DNA of 64,000 bases from Amoebidium appalachense (Eukaryota; Ichthyosporea). The translations under genes and the position numbers were made by a program. Position 1 is the stretch's first letter. Each line of letters begins with the position of its first letter. Positions 49,508 to 61,539 of this stretch are shown one piece after another. Below the pieces are notes generated by a model. That model searched no databases, was not told the DNA's origin, and saw only the letters and a list, made by a program, of their open reading frames with translations. The stretch covers positions 6,262,001-6,326,000 of the forward strand of contig CAVNZM010000009.1 of the NCBI GenBank assembly GCA_963693365.1. Reading direction: 5' to 3'.

Positions 49508-52500
49508 GGGCACATGGTGGTAGACTGGATCTTGGTGGCGGTACTTAATGGTTATTATAGTAGTGGCAGGAGGGTGTGGGGGGAAGGGCAAACGGACGTG
49601 CAGGGGACAAACTGCAGATGGGGCACAAAGGGGAAAGAAGGTGAAAGTTGGTGCAATGACTTGGAGGGTTTGCGCGCGCCGGGAGGCGGGGGGAGGGGGG
49701 GGGGGGAGGGGGGGGGGGCAAACGGCCGGAGATGGGTGTGTAGCGTTTTTGAGATGGGAAAAGCCATACAGACTTACGAAAATACAGAGAGGTGAGATGA
49801 ACACGAGGGACTAGAGGGAATGGGGGGGATGGTCCTGATGGGAGGGTGGTGGAGTTCTAACAGTACTTGGGGTTCAGGCAAATACCTGAGTGCCGTGTAT
49901 ACTGAGTTCAGCGACCGCACGGCAAAGTACCAGAGCCTGGACACGCAGCTCAAGCCCGTAAACAACGTGCTCAAGGCCGACCACACCTTCCAAATTGGGA
50001 AGCTCACCGGCATCAATGGGGAGCCTCTGTACCGAGGCCTATGGACTTGTGTAAACGAGCTTGGCGGTGTGTGGTCCCTCCTCTTCTCCCCCCCTCCCCC
50101 CACTCTCCCCCAGGCCCCCTCTCCCCCCCCCTCCCCCCCCCCCACACACGCCCACCCCCCCCCCCCCCCCACACACACACACACACACGCCCCCCCTCCC
50201 CCCCCCCCCCCTCCCCCCTCCCCCTCTAGGGCCTTTAAATCTCTTAGGCTCCACATTTAATGAGGTGGCACACTGTGAGTAGAGGTTTGTAGTATGTGGG
50301 TTTTGGGGACAATTCTTGCCCTGTCGAGCAAAAACTAGGAAGCTCCAGATATGTGTGTATGTGTTTTTGCTGGGTAGAGATTGGGGTGGGCTGGGGTGGA
50401 GCTTTCTTTTGGCGGGGAATCGGGGGGGGGGGGGGGGGGGGGGGGAGGGGGGGGGGGGGGGGGGGGGGGGCAAGCTTCTGCCAAGCAGAATGGGAGTAGG
50501 GGCCAGTGATTGCAAGGGATGGGAGGGGGGGGGGGGGGGGGGGGAGAGACACCACCGTCGGGGTTGAAGGTAGAGAGGGCAAGAGGCCCGGGGTGGGGTG
50601 GGGGGGGGGGGGGGGGGACAGTAGGTGCCATATGGAGGGCTGTCCCATGGTTTGGGGGGAGGGGGAGTGGGGAAGGATCGTGGGCACATGGGTTTGGGGG
50701 GAAGGCAGAGAGGGGGAAAGGATTGTGATCACAAGGGTTTAGGGGGAGGAAGGGGGAAGGATTGTAGGTACATGGGTTTAGGGGGGAGGGGGGGGGGAAG
50801 ATTTTGGGGGAAAGGGAGGCCTGGGGAAAGTATGTGGGCACATGGGTTTGGGGGGAAGGAGGGGGAAGGGTTTTGGGGGAGAGGGAGGGGAAAGTATGTG
50901 GGCACATGGGTTTGGGGGGAGGGAGGGGGAAAGGATTGTGTGGGCACTGAAGTCTCGTGAAGGGCCATGTGGTAAGGGAAGCTAGAACATGCATGGCTGC
51001 TCGGAGATGCCCTCTCACACAGTGCGGCACCCCAGAGATCCGGGCGCAGGTATTTACACGGGACTGCAGCCACCAGGAGATTGAGCCCGTGATCCAGCGC
51101 ATCTCTGCCACCACGGCGGCGCTCAACAGCAAGGGCCCGGCCTTCTTCTACACAGATCGGTGCTGCCAAGACCGGGCGTTTGTTGAGCGCATGTTTCCAA
51201 CCCTAGCCCGGCCAAAATGCCCCGTCCGTCTGAACGAGGCTGCGCTGGTAAGCGTGACGGACGGTCTGCCTGGGCTGGAGCTGCCGGCCAACTACCCTAA
51301 GCCGGTGTACACCGACTGCCAGGGGGCGGTGGTGGCTACAGCGGCCATTCGTGCCGACCTGGAGGGGCAGCAGCACCGCGTGGTGGGGCTGGACTGCGAG
51401 TGGGTCTATCGGGTGGGCCAGGCGCGGTCCAAGGTTTGCACGCTGCAGATTGCCACCGCACGGGCCGTGTACATCTTCCACTTGGCACGCATGGGCCCCA
51501 ACCACAGCCCGCCCGCGCGGCTGGTGGACGAGCTGATTGCGCTGCTTAGGGACCCCAGCATCATCAAGGTGGGCAAGCAGATCGGCACGGACTCGGCCCA
51601 CCTCAACAAGGACTACGGCACCCCTGTGGCCAGCTATCTGGAGCTGGGCCGGTTCTGCTATGCCCGTGCAGCTATCACCTCTGCGGCCCGGGGCTTGGCC
51701 GACATCACTGCCCAGGTCATAGGCAAGAAGCTGCCCAAGCCGGCACTTGTTCGATGCTCCAACTGGCACGAGCCGCTATCAGAGGTGCAGGCCACCTACG
51801 CTGCCCTTGATGCATATGCGTCCCTGCAGGTCTACTCGGCCGTGGTCGATAGGCCAAACCTGTCAGGTGTGTATCCCACCTGCTTTTTGCCCCAGTGCTT
51901 ATGTGCTTATGCCAGATATAGAAAGATTGTGGGCCCCCCAGAGGAGAGGGGAGGGGGAGGAGGGGGGGGGGGGGGGGGGGGGGGGGGTGGCTGACCACAT
52001 GGGCCAGTGTTCCAGTTGTGTTATGCTGGGTGTCGGGTGGCTATCAAAGGAGGGGGTGATTGGTGGTGGTGGTGGTGGTGGTGGGGGGGGGGGGGGGGGG
52101 GGGGGGGGCTATAGCACTGTTAACACGTGCAAGTGCCACACAAGCTGGGCACTGGGAGAGGGGGGGGGGGGAGGGAGAAGGGGGGGGGGGGGGGGGAAGG
52201 GGGTTGCTAAGGAATATGCATTTGATTTTTGTGGAGCGAAGAGAAAAACGTTGGTGCTGTGGCTTTTTGGCTGAGTTTTTTGCTTCCCTCTATGACATGC
52301 AGCGCGGCTTCATGCAAAGGCACTCGGTGAAGGGGTTGAGATTGTGCCCCGGCGGGGCCCACATGCTGCAGCAGCCACCGGGGTGGTGCTGGCTGTGCAG
52401 CCGGAGCGCTGGGGGGGCATGAAGGTGGGCAAGAAGCATGCAGTGGTGCGGGTGGATCAGGTGCTGTCGCCGGCCATGCAGGTGCCCTTTGGCCCCGACA

Positions 52501-53148
52501 AGGGCAAGACCCTGGGAGAGCTGGGCCCGCCGCCCTTTGAGCTGATGGTGCACCTGCAGTGGCTACGGCCCATTCAGCCCCCACCGGACCCAGGTGCCGA
52601 GGTGCCGGTGGTCCCTGACCCAGCCCCTCCCCCTGCCAGTCCTCCCCCTGCCGAGCAGCAGCAACCCCTTGCCGGCCCACAGGCACCCCCCCAGGACCCC
52701 CAGGCAGCCCCGGGGGCCTTGAGGCAGCCCCAGGGGGACCCGAGGCAGCTCCCAGAGAGGGCATGTTGGGCCAGGCACCGCCTGGGGAGGTGGTGTGGCA
52801 GACTGTGCTGAATGACGCCTTCCACTCCATTGCAAACACGGCGGACGGCACGTACAAGTCACACCCCCGCAGGGCTGAGTACGCACGCTCACTCAGCGAG
52901 GCAATATTTGTGTGGAATGAAGAGGATTACGGACATGTGAAGGTGCCCCCCCCCCTCCCCCCCCCCCCCCCAAAATAAAAAATAAAAAATAAAAATAAAA
53001 AAAACGGCAACAACAACATGCGTGACTGACGCGCACACACACATACACTCGTTAGCACACACTCACCATTCCACCCACAACCATGCACACCTTCGACAAA
53101 ACTTCTGAGGGAAGAGAGAGAGCCTGAGCCTCAGAGAGAGGGGGGGGA

Positions 53149-53181
<33 letters not shown>

Positions 53182-53774
53182 GGGGGGGGGAGGGGGGAGG
53201 AGAGTGGGGGTTATTCATATGCCTAGAGAGAAATAATGTAGGGTTGTGGGGGGAAATAGCCACATGCATTTTTTACTTGTGTTGGGGGAGAAGATGGGGG
53301 GGGTGGAGGGGAGGGGTCCTACAATAACGGCAGGTATCAAAGTCTACCAAACCCAAATTGCAGTGTGCGTAGTAAATTAATATTGGCATCCTGCCTCACA
53401 GGGGGTGCTGGAGCAGAAGGGCATCGACATTGAAACCGAGCTCAAGGGCGGCGACCTGAGCTACTTCATGGAGCGCATCCGGCGGGTTATTCCCGACCCA
53501 TACACGCTGGTCTCGCGGCTGGTGGAGTTCAAAAACACCTACAAGGATGTGCCGCCCGGACCGGATGGCAAGCCTCTGTTCAAGAAGGATGGCTTTGAAA
53601 GACTCGAGGCAACAACCCCCCCCCCCCCCCCCCCCCCTCCCCTGCAGGCGCCCAACAACTCCACCACCACAGAAAAGATTCTTCGCTTATTTGTCATCCT
53701 TGGTTCATCTGCACACACACGCACACCCTAGCCTCCCCCCCCCCCCCCCCCCCCCCTCCCCCCCCCCCAAACAT

Positions 53775-53840
<66 letters not shown>

Positions 53841-53912
53841 CCCGCACGGCCCTTGCTGCCTAGCCAGTTGTTTTTTGCCTTTCCCTGCTCGTTTTTTTCC
53901 TTAGCAACCCCA

Positions 53913-53957
<45 letters not shown>

Positions 53958-55626
53958 ACACACATACACACACACTACCACCACCACCACCCACCCATCT
54001 CTCTGATGTTTGCTTGTGCCCCCACAGTCGCTGCTCGAACACGCCCAAAATGGCTGTCTGTCGGACCCCCCCGGCCTGCCCCTCTACTACGAGACCACTG
54101 CCGACGCAGATGGGCTCATGCGCTACCGCTGCATCCGGGGCACCAACGAGGTGGAGGGGGCAGTGCACAACCCCCTGGCCACCCACTTTGGGGCCACACG
54201 CATGTCGCTGCGCCTGCTGGACGCCACCATGTCCAATAGGCGCCACCGCCACAACCTGCGTGCACACTACCGCAACCGCCTGGGTCAGGCATCGGGGCCC
54301 CCCCACTACAGCCCCTGGATTGTTGACGACATGGAGGCACTGGCGCTGATGCTGTACGGCCATCACCTCGACCCCCAGTGGGTACCCGTAGGCTGCTACA
54401 AGCTACCGGAGGAGTACTTCAACTTTGCCCCGCTCTCCTGTGTGGCCAATGCCCCGGCGCAGGAGCCAGTTGCGGTGCCCGCACCCCCACCTCCGTCTGA
54501 TAACATCGAGCCTGCAGCCAATGGCGTGATGGGCGGGCCAGAGGACTGTGAGGTCGAGGAGGGTGACGGTGCTGCCATGGGGGGGGGCAACCAGGTGGCG
54601 CGTGGTGCACCACAGCCGGACCCTGCACTGAGGGGCGACTACAAGTTCCTGGCGCAGAAGCAACATGTGGCCATCCCCTTCCTTCCGGTGCTTACCCCTC
54701 AGGAGCGCAAGCTATTCAGCACGCTGCTCCTGGGCACCTACAAGGCACATGCAAAGCCCAACGGCCAGCTGTTCGAGGCTTTGGCCCAAGACTTCAACAA
54801 GGCTGCCTCTGTGGCTGGGGGAATCTACATGAAGGATGCGGCCTACATCAAGAAGCATTTCGACAAGTGGAAGACCTGGCAGACGGCACATGCACAGCGC
54901 TCCACACACGAGGGCCTGGCAGATCACCGCAAGCGTATGCGCGAGGAGAGGGCAGACGCTGTGCCAGCAACCATACGGCCTGCCCCCTTGCCACCCCTCC
55001 CTGTTCCAGACGGTGTCGATGCAGGGGCGCAGCGTGAGCGGCCCTTGCCCATGCTAGTGGGCAAAAAGCATCGCAACATTGGCCCTGAGGGGCCCCTGCA
55101 GATGGATTTGCCGGTGCCCCCTCCTATGCAGCCACCCCAGAGAGCCCCCAAGACCTGCAAGACGTGTGGCCGCCAGGGCAAGGGCTGCCCCGGCTCCAAT
55201 CGGGCCAAGAGCTGCCCACGTTGGGTTGCAGCCAATCAGGATGCCATGCCACCAGCACCCGCGCTTGACATGCAGCAGGGCCATGTGCCGCACATGCCCC
55301 CTGCACCCCATCCAGGCCCGCACCACCCACATGGCTGGCCCCCACCGTGGGGCATCATGCCGCCTCAGCCCGGCCCTGCCTTCCCCATGCCTGGGCTACT
55401 GCCGCAGCACGGTCCCCATCCTTACTTGGGCCATGTGGGCCAGCCCTCGGCTGGTGGGCAGTTCCCACCCCCTTCTCGTGCATCTGCTGTGCTGGGCCTG
55501 GCGTTGCCACCTGCTGGAGAGACGCAGCTGCAATGGCACGATCGAAAGCAAAGTAATCGTGGCCGCAAGTCTGCAGGCAGCCAATCAGGATCTCAGAGTA
55601 GTCAGAGTAGCCAAACTAGTGTCTAA
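47773..55626 (+). CDS. Transposase-like protein: DUF6729-like, DDE-type core and DEDDy exonuclease (7 exons)
   Basis: Predicted 1,522-residue protein. Exons: 47773-48949, 49878-50068, 51023-51866, 52303-52593, 52683-52942, 53402-53608, 54028-55626; phases agree throughout. Exon 1 could instead end at 48923 (GC donor) with exon 2 starting at 49891. A basic head (GHKTGGAREGAGRKKK) resembles DNA-binding heads of transposon proteins. A Cys/His region follows (FYKPRCFAWLPERL...FCDTCKKNF; DUF6729-like from memory). A putative transposase core has first Asp in LKADHTFQIGK (about 425) with TCVNELG, second in FFYTDRCCQDR (about 498), and Glu in RGTNEVEGAVHNPL (about 1,026). A complete 3'-5' exonuclease lies between them: GLDCEW (about 578), GTDSAHL (about 644), YAALDAY (about 715). 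C-terminal are a helical LTPQERKLF...KKHFDKWKTW region and a CKTCGRQGKGC...C zinc knuckle (about 1,365). No terminal repeats were recognised, so it may be a domesticated or intron-bearing element gene. Confidence 0.85.
52594..52682 (+). other. 89-bp minimal intron without stop codons in the transposase-like gene
   Basis: CCCAG/GTGCCGAG at 52,594 and CCCACAG/GCACCC at 52,682 bracket an 89-bp segment. Removing it shifts the frame from one that ends at 52,811 into the frame encoding GQAPPGEVVWQTVLNDAF and onward, which fits the next exon. Retention would give a truncated protein carrying the exonuclease but lacking the catalytic Glu and the zinc knuckle. Confidence 0.7.
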
Positions 55627-56065
55627 TATTGGAATGTACACCAATGTAACGGATCTCATATGTGTTGTAGTGCTTCAAGTTATACCTGTTCTTCGTACAG
55701 TCATGTTAGGGGGGAGGGGGGGGGGGGGGGGGGGGGGGGCTAGCTTTCATTCCGAAGTTTACTGTAAAGAATTAAAATTTAGAATCTGAGTAATAGTACA
55801 GAGCCTTTGCACTTTTCTCTGTTTGTTAGGAATTCTTTGTGATCGAGAGTATGGTGTGTTAGACTATTGGTGTTAATGTGTCCTGGAAGGTGTATAATGT
55901 CTGCTGGCCGTAGTCAGTATCTATTTTTAGGTATATAGTATATTTTTAAATGTTGGCCGCTGGCCAATAAATAGCAAATAATAAACACACGATAAAGTCA
56001 ACAGCGTGCCAAAAAACTAATCCCCAGCGAGCGCACCCAGTGATGTGTGTGTGTGTGTGTGTGTC

Positions 56066-56129
<64 letters not shown>

Positions 56130-57457
56130 CGCGTGCGTGCGTGTGTGTGTGTGTGTGCGTGCGTGCGTGCGTGTGTGCGTGTGTGCGTGTGTGCGTGTGT
56201 GCGTGTGTGTGTGTGAGTGTGTGTGTGTGTGTGTGTATGTGTGGTGTGGTGTGTGCGCGGCTTGTACATATGTACGTGTTCATGTGCACCTGTGTCGGAC
56301 CTACGAAGTACATGAAAGTAAATTTTGACAGCATCGATCTGCCGGTGTGTATGTGTATGTGTGCCAGTGCAGCAGGTGTGCCTTGTAACTGATAGCTTCG
56401 CATTTTACGTGTGTGTATATATAGTAGTACGCATAGACACTTGCTGATCATTCGGATCGACATTAATATTTAATCTGTCGGTCCTCGGTTTTTTGAGTGA
56501 ATGATGATCAAGTGTAAGAGCATTCACTTGGCAAGTATTAATGTTGCAGAGGCTAGCTGCAGCTGCAAGCGTCGGATGCACACTGACAATTGTCTTTTCA
56601 GCGAGTCTAACCTGCAGGCAGCAGCTGCACACATATAGGGTTGTTATCTTGCGGCACATGCACGGTGATCATTTCAGAGTAATAGAGTTCAGAGCAATGA
56701 AAATAATGAAAATAACTAAACTTTGTGACTACTTTAAAGTTGCTGAGATCATACGTGGTGCAAGCTGCACTATGAACACATGTATAGTGCTAGTAATTAA
56801 TACATTTTTGTTGCCTTCTGCAGGGTTATCGTAGCTACGTCACGGCCTGCACTCAGGGGGGGGGAGGGGGGGGGAGAGGGGGATGATTCGAAGGGGGTAT
56901 AAATAAGAACATGCACCTAAAGGTCTTTCCCGTGGATCCTCCCCCCTCCCCCCCCCCCCACCTCTCCCCTCCCCCGGGGCCCCATACTATGATATCTAGG
57001 CCCAATATTATATGCCCCTTCCCCCCCCCCCCCCCCCCCCTCCTCTCCGGATCCCCGGACCCCACTTCCCTACCCGGAGGCTCAAGAGCTCCCCCCCCTC
57101 CCCCCTCCCCCCTCTCCCCCCCCCCCCCCCCCCCCCCAAGGCTTACGGGGGCCCTTCTTCATCGAGGGGGAGGGGGTGGGGGTGGGGGGGGGTGGGGGGA
57201 GGGGGTGGGGGGGAGGGAAGTGGAAGGCGGGGGTGGATGCATGTCAGCCTAGGTGAATTCAATTGTTTAACTCCAGTGTGCAGGACTGGTCTGAAGGCTT
57301 AAGAAAACAACGAGGAAATGGGGTCCAGTGGAGGTGGTGGTGGTGTTCTGTGTGTGTGTGTACACGTGCACGTATGTGTGTGGTTTTTTTAAGGGGTGAG
57401 TGGTGGTGGTGGTGGTGGTGGTGGTCACCGTGGTGGTGGTGTGTGTGTCTGGTGTGT

Positions 57458-57510
<53 letters not shown>

Positions 57511-58705
57511 TAGAAAGAAAAACTGCTCGTGGGTCACTGTTTTTCGTCACTGTATTTGTAACGGGCCGCTCATATTTATATAACTACTTTAATTTAAGTA
57601 CACGTGTTCATTATCATATACGATGGCCAAATATAGAAATTTTGGCGTCGAAGTTCTTGGAGCTAAAAAAACGTTTAAAAGGGGGAAATAATAGCTTGGC
57701 CCCAAATTTACCTTGCCGTTTTTAGCGAATGTATTTTTTATTCATGAGTTCTAGTGATTCAGTGAGTGCACGTGCCTGCCTCAGGCTGATCATGACAACT
57801 GCAACACACCATTCCTACATGGATATCAACCAAAAGAAAATAGTATATACTGTGGTGGTCTCCTAAACCTTGTGCGGCATGCGCATACATGATATTACAG
57901 TGACGCATGTGCATATTATTGTTCTGTACACCGGAGTGTGCCGGTGCACGTGGCTGTTTTGTGCACATGTTACAATAGCAGCACGATCTCCCTAAACTCC
58001 ATGTTTACACATCCCTCACCCTGGCTCTGCCTTGTCGGTGCTCCAAAACACACATACAAATCCCCCTAGACTCAGTGCCTGCACATGGTCGCATTCACGT
58101 GCAGGTCACGTGACACATGCGATGCCATACTGCCGTCTACAGCAACAACCACGGCAGCATGTATACCGGCCCAGCACGAAATATACTTATCGGCAGCCCA
58201 CTGAACTCGCCCATTTTCTCTTTTTCATGTATGTCCCTCCTTTTTTGTAAAATCACCCTTTTTGGCCTCCCGGTAGTGGATTTTGCAGGATTTGACTTCT
58301 TTGAGGTCCAAAAACCTCAAATTTTCCCCGGCGGGGCCGGGGAGGGAGAATTCAAAAATTGCCCGCTCCTGATATGGTACCCGGGCCCTTCTAACCCCCT
58401 TAGTTATGCTCGTCGTTGATATATGAAGCTTCACCTCCCATGCATCCCAGCATCATGGAACATGTAAAGACACCTGCATGAATCCACAAATAGCTATGTT
58501 TTCTTTGTCCTTGCGTGACCCGGGCCCTTTTAACATCATTGATTCCTTGTCTCGCACGTTACGCTTACTTGCTAAACTGTGCATAATATAATTAGCTAGT
58601 ATAGTGTAATAAATAGCTCGGTGTAGTGCATTTCGTTAACTTAGTAAAGCCACGGTGTAACAACTGGGTGGTTCTTGAGTCCGGCACCAGACTTCAACCG
58701 GCACC
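55627..58705. other. Intergenic region before the F-box gene
   Basis: It holds the 3' UTR of the transposase-like gene, a (GT)n/(GTGC)n array (56,044-56,240), unique AT-rich sequence (56,280-56,840), C- and G-rich patches (56,936-57,230), (GGT)n and (GT)n with a G-run (57,400-57,510), and unique sequence to 58,700 that should include the F-box gene promoter. A word ACCCGGGCCCTT followed by AT-rich sequence occurs twice (58,379 and 58,508), a small local duplication. No exon was recognised. Confidence 0.5.
55966..55971 (+). terminator. AATAAA poly(A) signal of the transposase-like gene
   Basis: GGCCAATAAATAGCAAATAATAAAC lies 340 bp after the stop codon and is the first AATAAA downstream; it is followed by a (GT)n tract of the kind often found after cleavage sites. 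Confidence 0.5.
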
Positions 58706-58788
58706 ATGCCTCGGTTTACGTTTGGGCCTGCACCTATGTGGGCCGCTGACCCTATCCAAAGTAAGAGTTTCAGCAGTTCTCGTACCAT

Positions 58789-58884
58789 CTCTCTCTCTCC
58801 TTCTCTCTCTCCCTCTCTCTCTCCCTCTCTCTCCCTCTCTCCCTCTCTCTCTCCCTCTCTCCCTCTCTCTCTCTCTCTCCCCCC

Positions 58885-58966
<82 letters not shown>

Positions 58967-59469
58967 CCCCCCCCCTCTCTCTCTCTCCCCCCCCTCTCTC
59001 CCCCTCCCTCTCTCTCTCTCTCTCCCCCCCCTCCCTCTCTCCCCCTCCCTCTCTCTCTCTCTCTCTCTCTCCCCCCCCTCCCCCCCCCCCCTCTCTCTCT
59101 CTCTCCCCCCCTCCCCCCCCCTCCCCTCCCCCCTCCCCTCCCCCCTCCCTCCCCCCCCTCCCTCCGCCCCTCCCTCCGCCCCTCCCTCCCCCCTCCCTCC
59201 CTCCCTCCCCCCTCCCTCCCTCCCTCCCTCCCTCCTTCCCTCCCTCCCTCCCTCCCTCTCCCTCCCTCCCTCCCTCCCTCCTCCTCCCCACCCCCTCTCC
59301 CCCTCTCCCTCCCTCCCTCCCTCCCTCCCTCCCCCCCTCCCTCCCTCGCTCCCTCGCTCCCTCCCTCCCTCCCTCCCTCCCTCCCTCTCCTCCCTCCTCC
59401 CTCCCTCCTCCTCCCCACCCCTCTTTATCTCTCTCTCTCTCTCCCCTCTCTGTCATATCTTTCTCTCTA

Positions 59470-59536
<67 letters not shown>

Positions 59537-59670
59537 CCCCCCTCTCCCTCTCTCTCCCTCTCCCCTCCCTCCCTCCCTATCACCCTCTCCCCCTCCCCCC
59601 CCCTCTCTCTCTCTCCCCCCCCCCTCCCCCTCCTCCCTCCCTCCCTCCCCAGCCCTCCCTCTCTCTCCTG
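58789..59670 (+). repeat. 880-bp polypyrimidine (CT/CCT)n tract
   Basis: Intron 1 of the F-box gene begins, about 30 bp after the donor, with nearly 900 bp of C and T: (CT)n, (CTCCC)n, (CCTCC)n and C-runs, with only scattered other bases. (GT)n (59,674-59,739) follows, and later C-runs near 60,030-60,074 and 60,348-60,428 and (CA)n (60,781-60,891). Its long Ser/Leu/Pro frames are not genes. Confidence 0.95.
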
Positions 59671-59672
59671 CA

Positions 59673-59738
<66 letters not shown>

Positions 59739-60035
59739 CTATGTCTGTGTCTGTGTCTGTGCGTCTCTTCCCCCCTCTCTCTCCGTGTGTGTGTGTTGGC
59801 TCCTTTTCATTGCTGTGTTTACGCCACCCACATGCCACGAAACTTTTTTTCTATGGCATTCTGCTTTTGTTTCCGGTCAGCTCTCTTCTTTGCCTTCATT
59901 TTCCATTTTATCCACCCCCCCCCCCCCCACCCCCCCCCCCCCCCAGGGGCCCCCCCTCCCGCCGCCGGAGCAAAAATAGTCACCTCTCTTCGTTCTGCAC
60001 ACCAACTGCTTGCCCCCATTCTCCCCTCCCCCCCT

Positions 60036-60076
<41 letters not shown>

Positions 60077-60346
60077 TCTCTAGATCTTGCTACCCCGTAT
60101 CCATTCTGTCTGCCAACTCCAACCAACGAAATTTTTTTTTTGTTTTTTTGTTTGTTTGTTTGTATGTGTGTTTGTTGGTTGGTTGCTTTGCTTTTTCTCT
60201 CTGTGTTTTTTTTTTTTTTGGGGGGGGGGGGAGGGGGGGGGGGTTGGAGGGGGGGGGGGGGCTCTTTAGTGCTTAGCTCTCGATGTGCTTTAGAAGTAGT
60301 GACCCAACCTGTGCCCTGAGAGTCATTATGTATTAGGTGGATTCCT

Positions 60347-60430
<84 letters not shown>

Positions 60431-60764
60431 CCCGCCCCTTCCCTCTCTCGCCCCTTCCCTCTCTCCCCATTGCAATCATGTTGTGTTCTGCGTTTGAGGT
60501 GACATTTAGGGACACTTGAGTTCTGTTGGTGTCTGGTTGCTTCTCTCTACTTCACATATCTTCTACCTTTTGTCGGTTCTCTTCAAATCCCACCCATGTA
60601 CGTGCATGCTTGCCTTGATGGTGTGTGCATTAGTGTGGCGCATGATGTTGTGTCTGTATGGTGTGTATTAGGTGTGTTTTTGATGTGGTTGTGGGCATAT
60701 GAGGCTGTGGTGTTGTGGCAAAGAGGAGAACCTAGCATGATATAGCACACTAACATCCCCCCCC

Positions 60765-60795
<31 letters not shown>

Positions 60796-60827
60796 AAACA
60801 CACACACATACACACGCACACACACAT

Positions 60828-60893
<66 letters not shown>

Positions 60894-61311
60894 CTTCCCC
60901 CCCTCCCGCCTCCCCACCACCCGGTCTCACCTTCAAATCTCCCCTGACCGTCTCACCCTCGTTTCCTCCTCTCATATGTAATCCATCCCCCCCCCCCCCC
61001 CCCCCCTCCCTCCCTCCCTCCCTCCCCTCCATCTATTTCTTCCTTCTCCCCCCCCCCCCCCCACACACACACACAACCCTACGTCCACCTTGCCCGGCAC
61101 ATTCCTCTCTCTGCAGGCTGCCCAATGGCCATGCTCCCCGATGAGACCCTCTCGCACTTGATTGGCTACCTCGAGCTGGAAGAACGATCCGCCCTCTCGC
61201 TCACGTGCCGCCGCATGGCCTATCTGGCTAGATCCTCACCTCCCGGCGCCCTGGAAATCGATATTCCAGCATATAATTCGAGACAAACCCTTCAACCTCT
61301 GCGTGCGGAGG

Positions 61312-61539
61312 ACGACTCTCTCATGAGCCAGGAGAAATGGTTGCAACTTGGTTAACTTTCGAGCTGGTAGGCGCATCATGAAAAACACATGCTGCCAAGC
61401 CCCGAACGTTCACGGTCCGCATGTTTCATATTGCACATCACGTTGACGACGATATGCACCTTTCCGATCGCGCCTTTCCACGCGTCCAAAAATCGGGGCA
61501 CCGTATATGTCCATTTCTCCTGGCTCATGAGAGAGTCGT
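61312..61539. repeat. 29-bp perfect inverted repeat around a 170-bp segment in the F-box gene
   Basis: ACGACTCTCTCATGAGCCAG... at 61,312-61,340 recurs inverted at 61,511-61,539. The 170-bp middle has a protein-like frame only on the minus strand (TYTVPRFLDAWKGAIGKVHI), which joins smoothly to the left arm's DSLMSQEKW when read inverted. This suggests that the middle was flipped, with the arms created or used in the event. Confidence 0.85.

Noticed and set aside
58626-60319. Open frames of 485 and 537 residues over the CT tract
   Set aside because: Apart from the first 18 codons of the F-box gene they are translations of (CT)n/(CCT)n and (GT)n.
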